Below are positions 11,270 through 22,324 of a stretch of 64,000 nucleotides of DNA, piece after piece (position 1 is the first letter of the stretch; each line of letters starts with the position of its first letter). The stretch covers positions 852,001 through 916,000 of the forward strand of contig JAXDDX010000034.1 in assembly GCA_034670405.1 (NCBI GenBank), in the 5' to 3' direction. The notes below the pieces were generated by a model. It saw only the letters and a program-made list of their open reading frames with translations, had not been told where the DNA came from and did no database searches. The position numbers and the translations under genes were made by a program. Source of the stretch: Hoplostethus atlanticus (taxonomy: Eukaryota; Chordata; Actinopteri; Trachichthyiformes; Trachichthyidae).

Positions 11270-11770
11270 TATGGTGTCACCTCAGAGCAGCTAATGTTAA
11301 ATTACACAAAATCTTGAATTGTCAGAAAAAGGTAATTAATTTAAAATAGTGAGTAATACATACCTACGAAGCTAAAGAGCAGCAGCAGTGTGAGTAATGA
11401 AACTGAAAGCTATCACTTATAAGTATAGTTTTTGTTGATCTGAAATGTAAACCCTAGTTCTGACCTTTGACACAGAAGTATTTACTGTTAGAATAGCTAA
11501 CACCACAAGGCCTTGGCCCATTCACAAGAGACCATAACGTGTACTTTTTTTTCTACAGGTTTATTGCATTGACTTTGCATAGCATCAACAGGGCAAGCAC
11601 AATCACAAGGCTTGCACCACACTGAACCCCATGTCGTGGATCCAAGTAGCTCAGTGTCTCTCAGGCCCGAATCAGGAGTGTGTCTGTTTACTGGTTGACT
11701 TTGTTGTGTCTGTCTTTAGTTTTTTAATGCACCAATGTCACATTCCTTGTATGTGTGTATGTACTTGGTC
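11270..11770. repeat. Left arm of an inverted repeat: apod 3' UTR and flank in reverse orientation
   Basis: The reverse complement of this segment reads as the 3' UTR of the truncated apod copy: gaccaagtac start, AATAAA (as TTTATT at 11560-11565), and downstream flank to ggtgtcacctcag. Its partner is 12711-13075. This arm keeps about 85 bases after the poly(A) site that the right arm lacks but that are also present after the complete apod at 10650-10770. Confidence 0.85.
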
Positions 11771-11782
11771 ACTTAAAATGAG

Positions 11783-11789
11783 TATAAAA
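11783..11789 (+). promoter_or_regulatory. TATA-like box upstream of the truncated apod copy
   Basis: TATAAAA lies 35-42 bases before the in-frame ATG at 11825. It is old intron 1 sequence: the same TATAAAA occurs in intron 1 of the complete apod near 9390. Promoter use is therefore only a possibility. Confidence 0.3.
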
Positions 11790-11824
11790 TGAGGGCCTAC
11801 TTTACCTGACACAATCTGCCACAG

Positions 11825-12712
11825 ATGCATATTCACTACCCACTGAGGTTTTCAATCTTAGCATATGATACTATATCCTGTGTACTACCCCTGCAGTATC
11901 TCAGTAAGTGGTATGAGATCCAGAAGCTGCCAGCCATCTTCCAGCAGGGAGAGTGCGCCACTGCCACCTACAGCCTGAAGAGCCCTGGAGTTGTTGGTGT
12001 CCTCAACAGAGAGCTGCTGTAAGTTAGCATCTCTGAAGGAATACTGTACTACCTACATTCGTAGTATGAATGACGGTCAGAATGAATCACTTTGATTCAA
12101 AACGATGCATTTTCTTTCACAGGGGAAAAACACTGGAATTTAAGCAAATGACTTAACTTAATTCTTTGGGTTTTTTTTGTCGATCTCTCTCAGTGCCGAT
12201 GGAACCATTAATTCCATCACTGGCTCTGCCAAGGCCAAAGACCTCTCTGAGCCCGCCAAGCTGGAGATCTCCTATGCGAGTAAGGACATCTAACACATGG
12301 CAACTATATTCTCTACCATAACCTCTTCAAGTTTAATTTACCAATCACTGTAGCCTTAGTTTTTACAGGCAGGTGATATACAAAAAATGCAAAAGTAGAA
12401 AATCTTAAATATTCAATTAGAATATTTCAGCAACTTGACCATCATGTGTAAACCTCTCCTGCAGCCTCTCGCCCTAGACCCTACTGGGTACTGTCCACCG
12501 ACTACGAAGGTCACGCCCTGGTCTACGGCTGCACTGACTACGGCCTGTTCCACATGGAGTTTGCCTGGATCCTGAGCAGGGAGCCTACCCTTCCTGATGA
12601 GACCATCGAGGAGCTGCACGGCATCCTGGCCTCTGCTGGAGTCAATGTGGACAAGCTGGCACACTCCAACCAGGATGAGGCTCTCTGCAGGGCCATGAAC
12701 CAGAATAATTGA
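11825..12712 (+). CDS. 5'-truncated apolipoprotein D copy (exons 2-4), possible new N-terminus
   Basis: Exons 2-4 are 11897-12018, 12194-12279 and 12465-12712, with intact GT-AG junctions, open frames and close identity to the complete apod. The signal-peptide exon is missing, because inverted 3' UTR sequence lies where it should be. An in-frame ATG at 11825 in former intron 1 adds 24 residues (MHIHYPLRFSILAYDTISCV then LPLQ). From that start the total is 528 nt, 175 aa. The lipocalin Gly is replaced (YLSKWYE for YLGKWYE) and the first family cysteine is gone. The C-terminus ends MNQNN because inserted sequence supplies a new stop upstream of the old one. The 3' UTR carries AATAAA at 12897-12902. 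It could be a pseudogene, a gene with a replaced N-terminus, or exons spliced to an unseen upstream exon. The sequence alone does not decide. Confidence 0.6.
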
Positions 12713-13075
12713 CCAAGTACATACAAGGAATGTGACATTGGTGCATTAAAAAACTAAAGACAGACACAACAAAGCCGACCAGTAAACGGACACACTCCTG
12801 ATAGACACTGAGGTACTTGGATCCACGACGTGGGGTTCAGTGTGGTGCAAGCCTTGTGATTGTGCTTGCCCTGTTGATGTTATGCAAAGTCAATGCAATA
12901 AACTTGTAGAAAAAAGGTCAGAACTAGGGTTTACATTTCTGATAAATGATAGCTTTCAGTTTCATTACTCATTCTTTAGCTTCGTAGGGCTGTATTACTC
13001 ACTCTCTTATATTTATTACCTTTTCTGACAATTGAAGGTTTTGTGTAATATCACATTAGCTGCTGAGGTGGCACC
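12711..13075. repeat. Right arm of the inverted repeat: 3' UTR of the truncated apod copy
   Basis: Starts exactly with gaccaagtac, the reverse complement of 11761-11770, and runs through the poly(A) signal to ctgctgaggtggcacc, paired with 11270-11290. It lacks about 85 bases between the poly(A) site and ggtcagaact that the left arm keeps. Confidence 0.85.
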
Positions 13076-13720
13076 GTGTGTGTGCTTGTACAGTATATAC
13101 TGTCTGCTGTTTACCAAAATTAGTCCTCAGCCCACCAGTTGTGCATACCTAGCTGTTAACTAATACCCTTTATCCTCCTTAGCAATAAAAAAAAAACACA
13201 ATTCAAGGAAGTGCAGGCCCTTGCAGTAAGCAGCTGGTGAGTACAAACTGTCAGCTTAAGAGGTCTGAGGGGATGATCCAGCCAACACATTTAGGCGGAT
13301 TTCTAACAAATAACCAGCAAGCATGTTCGCGTCAACCCCTTGGCACCCTGGGGAGTGCAATACCTCTGAAACTCAAACTAGACATGTGAAGGAAAACAAA
13401 AGCAAGACTGATCTTTTTTTTACAGCAGCATGTAGCTTCTCTGCATGTGGCCTCAGTGTAGTTAGGGGGCTGGCCATTTTGCTATCGGAAAAGGAAGCTA
13501 AGCATTTAGGTGTCTTAACCACGGCCTAAAGTGCTAACAAGGGATTAGTGAGGTAAACGCTGAAAGAGGTTTAGCACTCCATGCTTAGGGCCAGTGCTGC
13601 TCCAGTAATTACACATCAGTTGCAAGGTGCGGTGAGCAGTTGGATGGGAGATCACAATGATGTCAGGGCAGGGAGGGCTTACCACAGGAGATAAGGCCAG
13701 CTAATGGAGATGAAATGAAT
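13076..13720. other. Intergenic sequence between the apod cluster and samd7
   Basis: No gene or repeat recognised. It includes a GGATTA (CRX/OTX core) at 13542-13547, about 200 bases before the candidate samd7 promoter. Confidence 0.4.
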
Positions 13721-13723
13721 CAG

Positions 13724-13930
13724 TATTTAAAAGGTCTTTTTTAGTTAAGGCAGTTAGCTGGCACCAGACTGAGGTTGGACCAGTTGGCTGGTCAGTGGGA
13801 GGCCATTCAGTTGTAAGTGAAGGAGGTAGAGAGCCCGGTTCTCTGAGCACCTCACATTTTCGATTGCTTTTTTAACTTATTTTTCACCTCGACCCTGTTC
13901 CAAGCTCTTCTCACTGGTGTGAACTTGAAG
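13724..13930 (+). promoter_or_regulatory. Candidate samd7 promoter and non-coding first exon
   Basis: TATTTAAAAG at 13724-13733 is TATA-like. About 200 bases further, aacttgaag|gtgagt at 13930/13931 is a strong donor. The next credible acceptor in the right orientation is ttccacag at 17580, directly before the samd7 start exon. The link is inferred; no transcript evidence is available here. Confidence 0.35.
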
Positions 13931-16900
13931 GTGAGTCAACTAAAACCTCCTGTCTCTATATTTCCCTCTCTCTTCTTCCCTGTTCCTCCCCTTTCCTCAT
14001 GTTCCTCTTTGTGACTGCTTGATTTGTTCAAGGTCTTAAAAGTCAATACCTTCGCTTTCTATTATTTTTGTAAAGTTAAAAAAAAAGTGTAAACTCTTGT
14101 TTAGAGTGTAATCTGTATAGTAAACAGTATAAATGTCCACTGATCCCTTATCATGTGATTAAGCTTCAGACCCATAAAAATATCAACAACCTTGAAATCT
14201 GTGCAGATAACTAAACAAATGAATCAAACTCTTGTTGCCATGTAAAAACTGTAAATGGTAAATGCCGCTACCACTACTTAGTTCGGCCTGTAAATTCCTT
14301 TGAGGCTTGTTTGTGATAAAGGGCTGTATAAATAATAAGTAAATGGTATAAATGGCCACTGATCCCTCAGCAAGTGATTAATCTAAAGACGCGATTAGCA
14401 GAACAACCTTGAAATCTGTATAATTACCGTAACAATTAGCCTAGATTTTGAAAATAGTTCCTCCTGCAATGTAAAACAGCCTACTGGAAACAATATCAAA
14501 CACAATCACACATATTTGGCTCGTTTTGACTATTGAAATGTATCAGATATTATGTTTCATTTGTATGTATTTTATGATTGTAATTAATATATCTTTGACA
14601 ATCAGCTTTTTCAACAGTTTGTCATCAGTTATGAGCTTATGACACTGAAAACTTCAATACTTGCCACTCATTTCAGGCTTAAGAATCTAATGAAATCTAA
14701 GCAGCTTCATGCAACCCCTGAAAGAATATGCATGGCTTTAGCATGTGTGTGTCTTGCAGGGGGATTAGCAGGGCTAGACAATGCTTCTGTCTTGTCTGAT
14801 ATGACCTCCTCAGGGCTCCATCTAAGTCGTCAGCAATTTTTCCCTTTAATTCATTCTTGTAATGAGATTAGGCAACAGCAAATCCAAGCAGTCCAATCCA
14901 ATCCCTGGTCACTGCAGGTGTGGCTGCTGCATGTTGAGGAAACATGACAAGACTTTTCGAGCTCGCCGTTCATGACAGCTTTAAAATTAAGGTTTTTTCA
15001 ACATTCACAAAATACAAATGCTAGGGCAAATACAAATGCAGATTTTAAAGTGAAGTACACTTTAAAATCTGTTAATGCGTAAGAGGGGTCATGGTGGGGT
15101 CATAGTATTCAACATTTGAAATGTGGCGTCCAATTAAGGGCCAAGAATTGCATTGTATCACTAAGTATACTTTCACATAGTCCAAGGCTACAATTTGTCT
15201 GTATGTAAGGAAAGACCTGGCATAAGAGCTACTCTCTTTAATAAAAGAAAGATCAGTACTAGCTGTGATAGAACAGGAAGTGTACTCCTCATGGCTCCAG
15301 TTCAAACAAGCCCTTCTTTTCCTCAGGCATCATTCACTGTTTTGCAGTAATAGTTTGCTCTGGTCTACTTCAAGGACTGTGATGCACCGTTTCTGTTGTG
15401 GCTTAGATAGCCAACATGTTTTTCTTAGTTCAAGTGTGTAGCCCTGTTTGTTTTCTTGAAGATTATTCATTCGTTTCTTCATTCACACAAACAACAATAT
15501 TATAAAAACCTAATTACTTTTAATGATGAAATATTTTCAGTTGTTTGCAGAATCATATATGAGAGTGAGTCAGTATTCCCAGTGGACTGTATATCAGGGC
15601 ATTAATACATTACAGCATAAAGCTCAAAGCTTAGTGCCCACTTGGGAATTACATGGGCATAAACATTAAAACACATTTCTTCTCTCTTCCCATTTGCTGA
15701 CACTGGCTGTTTTGACATTGGGAGTGAAGGAGAGAGAGGGTAGGGTACATGTGTGTGCACCACATAGCTCCACATAAACCGATTGCATCCCCAGATTTAT
15801 CCCCAAGGTGTTTTTAGGACATCCTGAGGGCTAATGGGGGCTAATAGGCTTAGCACGTAGGGTGTATTGTCCGGGATGCTTACAGGCAAGGTTTGCTGAG
15901 GGTAAAACTCTAAACGTGCGGATTACCTCCAACACATCCCTTTAAAGTGCTGTATAGCCAGGACTTAGCTAATAGGATCCTGGGGGTAGCAGGGGCCTGG
16001 GAAGGTGGGGATGGGGGTTGGCCAGGCCAGTAGGCCGGTCCACAGGCAGGTCAGCAGATGTAGCTAGCAGACTGCTGCGGGACTAACAGGGGGATTACAG
16101 CTCTCAGATTAGATGGGCTTCAGAGGGAACTTGAGAGACTGTGGATAATGCACAGGGCCCCAGAGCAAATCATATGGCCACATATGAATGGGGGAAGGGA
16201 CAGCAGAGATAATGCGTCCAAGTGCATTCACACAGTTTCACACAGTTTATACACAAGCATATACACTGATAAACACGTGTAGATGAATCATGTCACGTTT
16301 TACGCAGTATAAACTAGTATCATAAACAAGTGGTTGGCTAACTTTTGCCCAGCTCAGATTTAGATTCTTCTATCCAGAAGCACAATGCACACTGGATTAG
16401 CAGAACTGGATTATTGTGCTGTCGTTTACAGTATCATATTTGGTAATGGGATTTCTGCAGCGTAGAAGGCTAATTGGCGGTGTCTAAATCGATTGTGTTT
16501 GTGTACACAAGCTGCTGGCTCAGCCAAGAACAATGAGGCCACATGGGATGAGTGTGTGTGTATTTCTGTATACTCACGAGGAAAAAAAAATGTCCTCACA
16601 AGGATAGACAGATGTTAAAAATCCTCCTAAGTGAAGACATTTTGTCATCATTTCTTTAATTAAGGGGCCAGTTTAGTTTTAAGGTTAAGGTTAAGGTATA
16701 GGTTAGGGTTAGGGTTAGGGGTTAGTGAATGAATGTAGTCAATAAAGGTCCTCATAAGTATTGTAAGACAAATGTGTGTTTGTGCATGGATGCCATAGTG
16801 GCCAGCTACCTCTACTGTTTTTTGCTATGCCAATAAACTCACATCCTTATGGGGACACCTGTGATACGACTGGTACAATGTGCCAATCTGTTCTAATGAA

Positions 16901-17580
16901 TGGGAAGACATGATATCTCTGCCTCAGTGAAAAGGACACTCATAAATTCACTTACCAGGAACCAGTTTGCCTGGTAAAATACATGAAAATATCCAATGTT
17001 TTAGTCATGCTTTAGTTATCTATGGGATGATGATGTTCGACGTGTGAGGAGTGACCTGGTAAGACACATGGAGATAACATGGTCCACTAATTAAGGAAAA
17101 AATAGGGCTACTGAAGCATGATGATTAGTCAGCATCAACATGTTTAGTGAGCGTCAACAGCTCTTTATGTATAGATCAGTGCTGCACCCTAGTGGTAGTA
17201 AATGGAAGTTACAAAGTTTCTACAGCGCTGCCCTGGCAGAAGGAACATTTTTTGCAAACATAATTTTGCAAAGTGTGCTGAGTGCAGCTCAGCCTGAGGT
17301 CTGGTTACAAATTGTGGCATATGAGTCTCTGAATGATTTCAAAATGTTATATATTCATACTGGGGGGAAAATCCCTCATGTTTATGAATCCATATTTCAA
17401 ATGTATGGTGTTGTAGGCACAGGTGTTAGGTCAGCAAACAACTTCAATAACATTACAGGGTCATTTTAACCATCAAGTATCAATTTTGTCAGAGTAGGTG
17501 TCACACTGTGTCAAATGGTGGATATCTGATATTGGAATGAAACTCTTCATTTGACCTTCTTCTACCCTTTAAATTCCACA
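13931..17580. other. Putative samd7 first intron / upstream region
   Basis: No coding exon recognised. It contains several GGATTA motifs (14762, 15920, 16092, 16394, 16408) and a fish dispersed repeat with TTAGGG units near 16.55-16.80 kb. A 109-codon open frame at 17140-17469 has no recognisable domain. Confidence 0.4.
16555..16800. repeat. Fish dispersed repeat with telomere-like TTAGGG units
   Basis: Contains tgtcctcacaagg near its left end and ggtcctcataag near its right end, with an internal GGTTAAGG/TTAGGG run (three exact TTAGGG at 16703-16720). This arrangement recurs in many fish genomes. Confidence 0.6.
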
Positions 17581-17609
17581 GCATTCACTTGGAGGTCAAA
17601 GGTTGTGTC

Positions 17610-20600
17610 ATGACCCCACGGGAACAGCTGAGGAAGATGACGGCGCTTGGAGAGCAGGGGGCTTTGGATGAGAAGCACTGGTACCGTCTGGTCAACAGTA
17701 TGTCAGCTGGAGGTGAGAGAAAGGATAATGTAGAGGAAACTGAGCATCACAAAAGGCATCCATAATATATAGTGTAGCTTTCTTGGATTATGAGTCTTGG
17801 GGTGCACCAGACCAGGGTCAAATGCTATTTTTTGTGGTTTTGTTTTAGACTAATTGTATGGTAAATGTGTAGAGTTTGCCACATAGTAAAATACAACAAA
17901 TGTTTGAGAGTTTAGACAATCAAAAAAAACTATATAAAAGCAAATCTACTTTTCATTGACAACTTTCCTGACACTATCTGAATTGTCTGAATGTGGTACA
18001 CTCCACCTATCTGGAAATCCAAGCAGGTTAAACCAAATCTATATGACCCAGGTCTGACATGCACTGATTTATCTGGATGCTCGTGAGTTACATCAGTTAG
18101 ATAGGTTTGTGTTTAGTGTACAATATTTACACTAACAGTTCCATACACCTAGCTTCTCCAGCTTTCACAGGGAGAGCATGTTTCAGATGCTGTAGCTATA
18201 TTGGCTTCCCAGTGATCTGTGGTGTTTTGTTCTCCTCACCCAGAGCTGAGGCAGAGGCAGGAGCTGATGATGAGGAACCAGATGGCCATGGCTCCACAGA
18301 TCCTAGCCCAGGGGCAGCAGAGGCTACAGGGGGTCTCAGCACAATTTGAGCCTCGCTTCATGGAGAGGTCTGTTTCTATTTCCATTCTTGAACTTGAAAG
18401 TGTAGTTACTTGGCAAATGGCACCCTTGAGAATTGTTGATGTGTAAGGGAAGACTTGGCAGCCTACAACACCTACAAAACATTCGTGCACTGTTTTTTTC
18501 CTTCCAATTAAAATATTTTATTTAGAAAAAGCATTCACAGTTTTCAGTCTTGTTACCTACCTTAGTTATAATGTCTAACCCAGATAGATAACATTGCATC
18601 AACGTAGAATCAATGTTAATCCATCAATGCAACTAACATTGATTCAACATTGGTTTTGCACTCTGAAATAATGTTGTTCAATATTATTTCAATCAATGTT
18701 ATTAAATTATTTATTTAACATTGAAACAATCTCAGCTCCTTTGAGACTAAGTGAGGGTGCAGCTGAAAAAGGAAATAAAACCTCTTTCAACTGGGCATTA
18801 GTTAAAATATATTTTTATTAACAATGCAATTGTACATAAACATGCAACATACATAAAAACAAACCATACATTTTAGAGAAATGGGCTGATGATGTTCATT
18901 GAGAAGTTTATATTGAGCAGCAGATGTTTTTGGGTGACTTGTGTGCTAAAAAAACACTTGAGAGTTATTTTTATATAATTGTAATGTTAATTTGATGTTC
19001 AGTCAGTGATTGAATGACATTGATTGAAATAACATTGAACACTGATGTTGGATCAACCAAGTTATATCGTAGCCATCAACTCTATAGCAGCTGCTAAAAT
19101 TCAGACAGCTGATTGTCTGTCTATCGATGCTTATGAAGGTTGTAGTTTTGGATTCATCAAACATCAATCTAGATGAGATAATCACCCCCTCCCTTCCCTT
19201 GACTGACCTTCCATGCATTTCTCTCTTCAGGGAGCTGGTCCCCCCCAATGAAATGGTATCTTCTGAGGCCAGACAGATGCACATGGGAGCTCATCTGGGT
19301 CCACCCCTACCCCCACATGCCAATGTCCACCCTGGAAGAGCCTTCCCCGGAGCGGGTGAGCATGGGCCAACACGCGCTCATTCCTGATGGAATTCCCAAC
19401 ATGTCTCTAGGTTTGGGAAGTGAAGGTATTGTTAACACTGCCTTTTTCTTTGTCAGCAGGCTATGGCTTCTTGCCCTCAGAACCCATGGAAACCGTTGCC
19501 CGGCGACAGGAGCTCATTCACAAGCAGAATATAGCCAGGTACTGTGTGCAGAATATCACACACATTCCAACCACATATTGTTCTCCATGACACACCAATG
19601 AATACAATTGAACATCTCAGAGACATTTCATACATCAGCGCCCTCTGATTCAACCAAGACTGGTATTATGGTTTCTTCATCTTTGTTGCACAACTATGTC
19701 TAAGAAATGTTTGTGTGTGGTCTTGTTCAGAATGGAGATGAATGCCATCCTGCATCAGAAGGAGTTGGAGAATGCACATCAGAAGGGACTGATGGGAATA
19801 GACAATCCAATGGTGTACCCTTCCAACCCCATGGCGTTCAGAGGTCGCCAGCGCTTGCCTGACGGCCACGACGTCTTCGTCCACCGCCCCACCCTGGATG
19901 AACTCCACTCCAACAGCATACTCATGTCAGCCAGTCCTTACCCACCAATCAGCACGCTCCACAGAGAGAGGGGACGCAGGGCCGGCAGAAGACCGACTAC
20001 TCACAAGAGCACAGAGAGCCACGTGGCCAGCCTGAAGGGCCAAACGGAAGATAAAAGTGTTGAACAGAGCCCAGGAAACAATTCAGGAGAGGAGAAAGAG
20101 GTGGAGGTGAAGGGGGACATGGGAGAGGAGGGTGCCACCAGCAAGACTCATCATCAAACCAAAATGGACACCGAACTCACCGCAGGAGGCAGGAAGAACT
20201 ACAAAGAAGGGGAGCAAGGTCTGCATAAAGCCTGTGTCAACAGCCAAGATGGCTGTTCAGATGTGGCCAACAGTGGTGCCAGCAACAAAGACATGTCCAA
20301 CCAGTGCTCTGCTTTCCAGGACAAATTCATGTATCCCTCCTCTGGCGGACCTCTCACAGGCATGCCTTACATGTTCCCTGTCCCTGGAAATGGTCTCCTT
20401 CCACCTGGTGCGTTTCAATAAATGTAGCGATAGATTCCATTGTTGTAACACCATTTATTGTGAATTACTTAAGCACTAAAATTAGTTTTCATCTTTTTAT
20501 CGTTGTTTCTGTTCAGGCCCACCCAATCTCTTTCTCAATGGTGAAGATGTGTCCGAGGACATAAGGAAGTGGACAGTGGATGATGTTTACAACTTCATCA

Positions 20601-21521
20601 ACAGCATACCCACCTGTTCAGAATACGCTCAGGTTGGTACCTGTCATTTTCTGTGAGTGTTTCTATTGTATTGTTTCAGTTGTGTTTTTGCTCCAGCAGC
20701 AGTTGTGCTAACGTGAGTTGATTGCACTCTGCAGACATTCAAGGACCACATGATTGATGGGGAGACACTGCCCCTCCTCTCTGAAGAACATTTACTGGAT
20801 ACATTGGGACTCAAGCTGGGACCTGCACTCAAGATCCGCTCACAGGTATGGGAACACAGACAGGCAGACTCTGACTCAGCCCTGAAACTTTGCCTTTCCA
20901 GACATAAAAGAAAGAAACATCCATATCAGACCTCTATTCACTTTAAGCTGCACTAGGTGACTTTGCACATTGGTGGCTCCAAATGGAAATTTGAACTTCA
21001 ATACCCAGAAATCCTGTAATGTGTTTTCACTAAACGGCATACAGCATGCTCATGTATACCAACCTGGCCTTTCTGTGATTGCTTTATGCCAAAGAGGAAA
21101 AAGATTAGTGTAGCTTTAACTGTAACCAGTATACAACATATACATGACACTCCCAATCCTCTGCAGTGCATCAGTCCATTGCAAATGTACCTAGACACAC
21201 ACACACATGCAACAGAAGCAATCCAAACAATAATCTGTGGGGTCTAATACACTAATACAGACTATTCTCTTTACTCCTCCAAAGGTGTCCAGGCGTCTGG
21301 GCAGCATGTTGTATATGATGAACCTGCCACTCTCCACTGCCACCATGCAGGCTGCTCCTGAGAAGCCCGGGGACCGCTCATCAGAGATCGGCTCCCCTGT
21401 TAACTGTAACAGCGAGGAGATGATGGCAAGTCCAAGAGACTCTGATGTCCTCAAATCCACAGAGCACCTTCACGAGACAGAAAACAATTCCCCTCCATCT
21501 GCCAGCAGTGAGACAGCCTGA
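17610..21521 (+). CDS. samd7: SAM domain-containing protein 7 (eight coding exons, 523 aa)
   Basis: Photoreceptor-enriched nuclear repressor; the mammalian protein is a Polycomb PRC1-associated SAM protein that silences non-rod genes. Exons: 17610-17712, 18244-18367, 19231-19355, 19460-19538, 19731-20407, 20517-20632, 20735-20845 and 21285-21521, 1572 nt, all phases consistent. Residues 118-185 (GYGFLP, ETVARRQELI, ARMEMNAI, KGLMGI) and a later RPTLDELHSN segment match vertebrate SAMD7. A low-complexity charged region lies at about 205-330. The SAM domain at about 378-448 starts IRKWTVDDVYNFI and contains IDGETLPLLSEEHLL and LGLKLGPALKI. At 523 aa it is longer than human SAMD7 (446 aa). The paralogue SAMD11 is the alternative; KGLMG, the RPTLDEL segment and the sec62 neighbour favour SAMD7. 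The ATG is the first in frame after the acceptor at 17580. Confidence 0.92.
18600..19065. mobile_element. MITE-like repeat with AATCAATGTT / AACATTGATT iterations
   Basis: Lies in samd7 intron 2. The ends carry many direct and inverted copies of CAATGTT/AACATTG (18610-18730 and 19000-19060) around an AT-rich middle. No coding capacity. Confidence 0.55.
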
Positions 21522-22061
21522 CCAGTACTGATATGTGGTGTATTATGTGGATGGATGCTAACCAGGCCCAATCTGTAGCTGCAGTGTGACACCCACTGTT
21601 GAAACACTGTTACCCCATTATTGGCTTTGTTTACATAATTATTTATTGGATTAAAAATGCTTTCTTCACTACAGAATGTATTGCCTGGGCCTTTAATGCA
21701 AGGGCCCACACTATGCCTAGATGTCAGCAAACATGTATTTTACATGTATTTTGTAGTTTACATTATATCTGTAATTTTTGTGAACAATGGACTGAAACTG
21801 ACATGTATTTTCCTAAGGGCTAAGAAGGTGGTAAAAAAAACTAAAAAGCATTGGAGCTTTAAGTCCAGTTTGGGTGAACTATCCTGCTGCTAAACGTCTT
21901 ATTTCTCCAGTACATGTGTACAGGGTTTCATCAGCGATTGATACAATATTTTTGTAAGTGTTATCTTTAGGATTACGACATTTGATATGTTTTTCACCAT
22001 TTGAAGATGAACAAGCTTTAAAGACCGGGTTATGTGCGTTTGTTAAACGATGTGAATTGTA

Positions 22062-22067
22062 AATAAA
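22062..22067 (+). other. Poly(A) signal AATAAA of samd7
   Basis: AATAAA about 540 bases after the stop, followed by a tgtgtggg GT-rich element. Confidence 0.8.
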
Positions 22068-22254
22068 GACTTTTCCTGTGTGGGAACCTGTCCTACTGTC
22101 TTCCAGCCAAGTTGCAGACTAAATAAGTCTAACTTCTTTATGCGTCAAGGATCACATCTTTCAAGTCACAGCATATGATATTGAGGAATTTGATTGTGAA
22201 ATTGTCAGATTAGTATATTACTAAGCATGAATGTACTTTTTAAAAACGTGAATT

Positions 22255-22324
22255 GGTTACTCTCGCGATACTACATCCTCTATGCGCAGCCGCACGCACG
22301 TCCATAGAGCAGAGTTGGAGGATC
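22255..22324 (+). promoter_or_regulatory. sec62 core promoter and 5' UTR
   Basis: TCTCGCGATA at 22261-22270 matches the TCTCGCGAGA-type element of TATA-less housekeeping promoters. tgcgcagccgcac at 22283-22295 resembles an NRF1 half-site pair. CpGs cluster here, against an AT-rich background, just before the ATG at 22325. Confidence 0.6.

Noticed and set aside
16703-16720. Interstitial telomere / chromosome fusion point
   Set aside because: Only three TTAGGG units, inside a dispersed repeat seen in many fish.
17140-17469. 109-codon open frame just upstream of samd7
   Set aside because: No recognisable family, not joined in phase to the samd7 start exon, and composed of ordinary intronic sequence.
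17610-21521. SAMD11 as the identity of the SAM-domain gene
   Set aside because: GYGFLP and QKELE do resemble SAMD11, but the KGLMGI and RPTLDELHSN region and adjacency to sec62 fit SAMD7 better.
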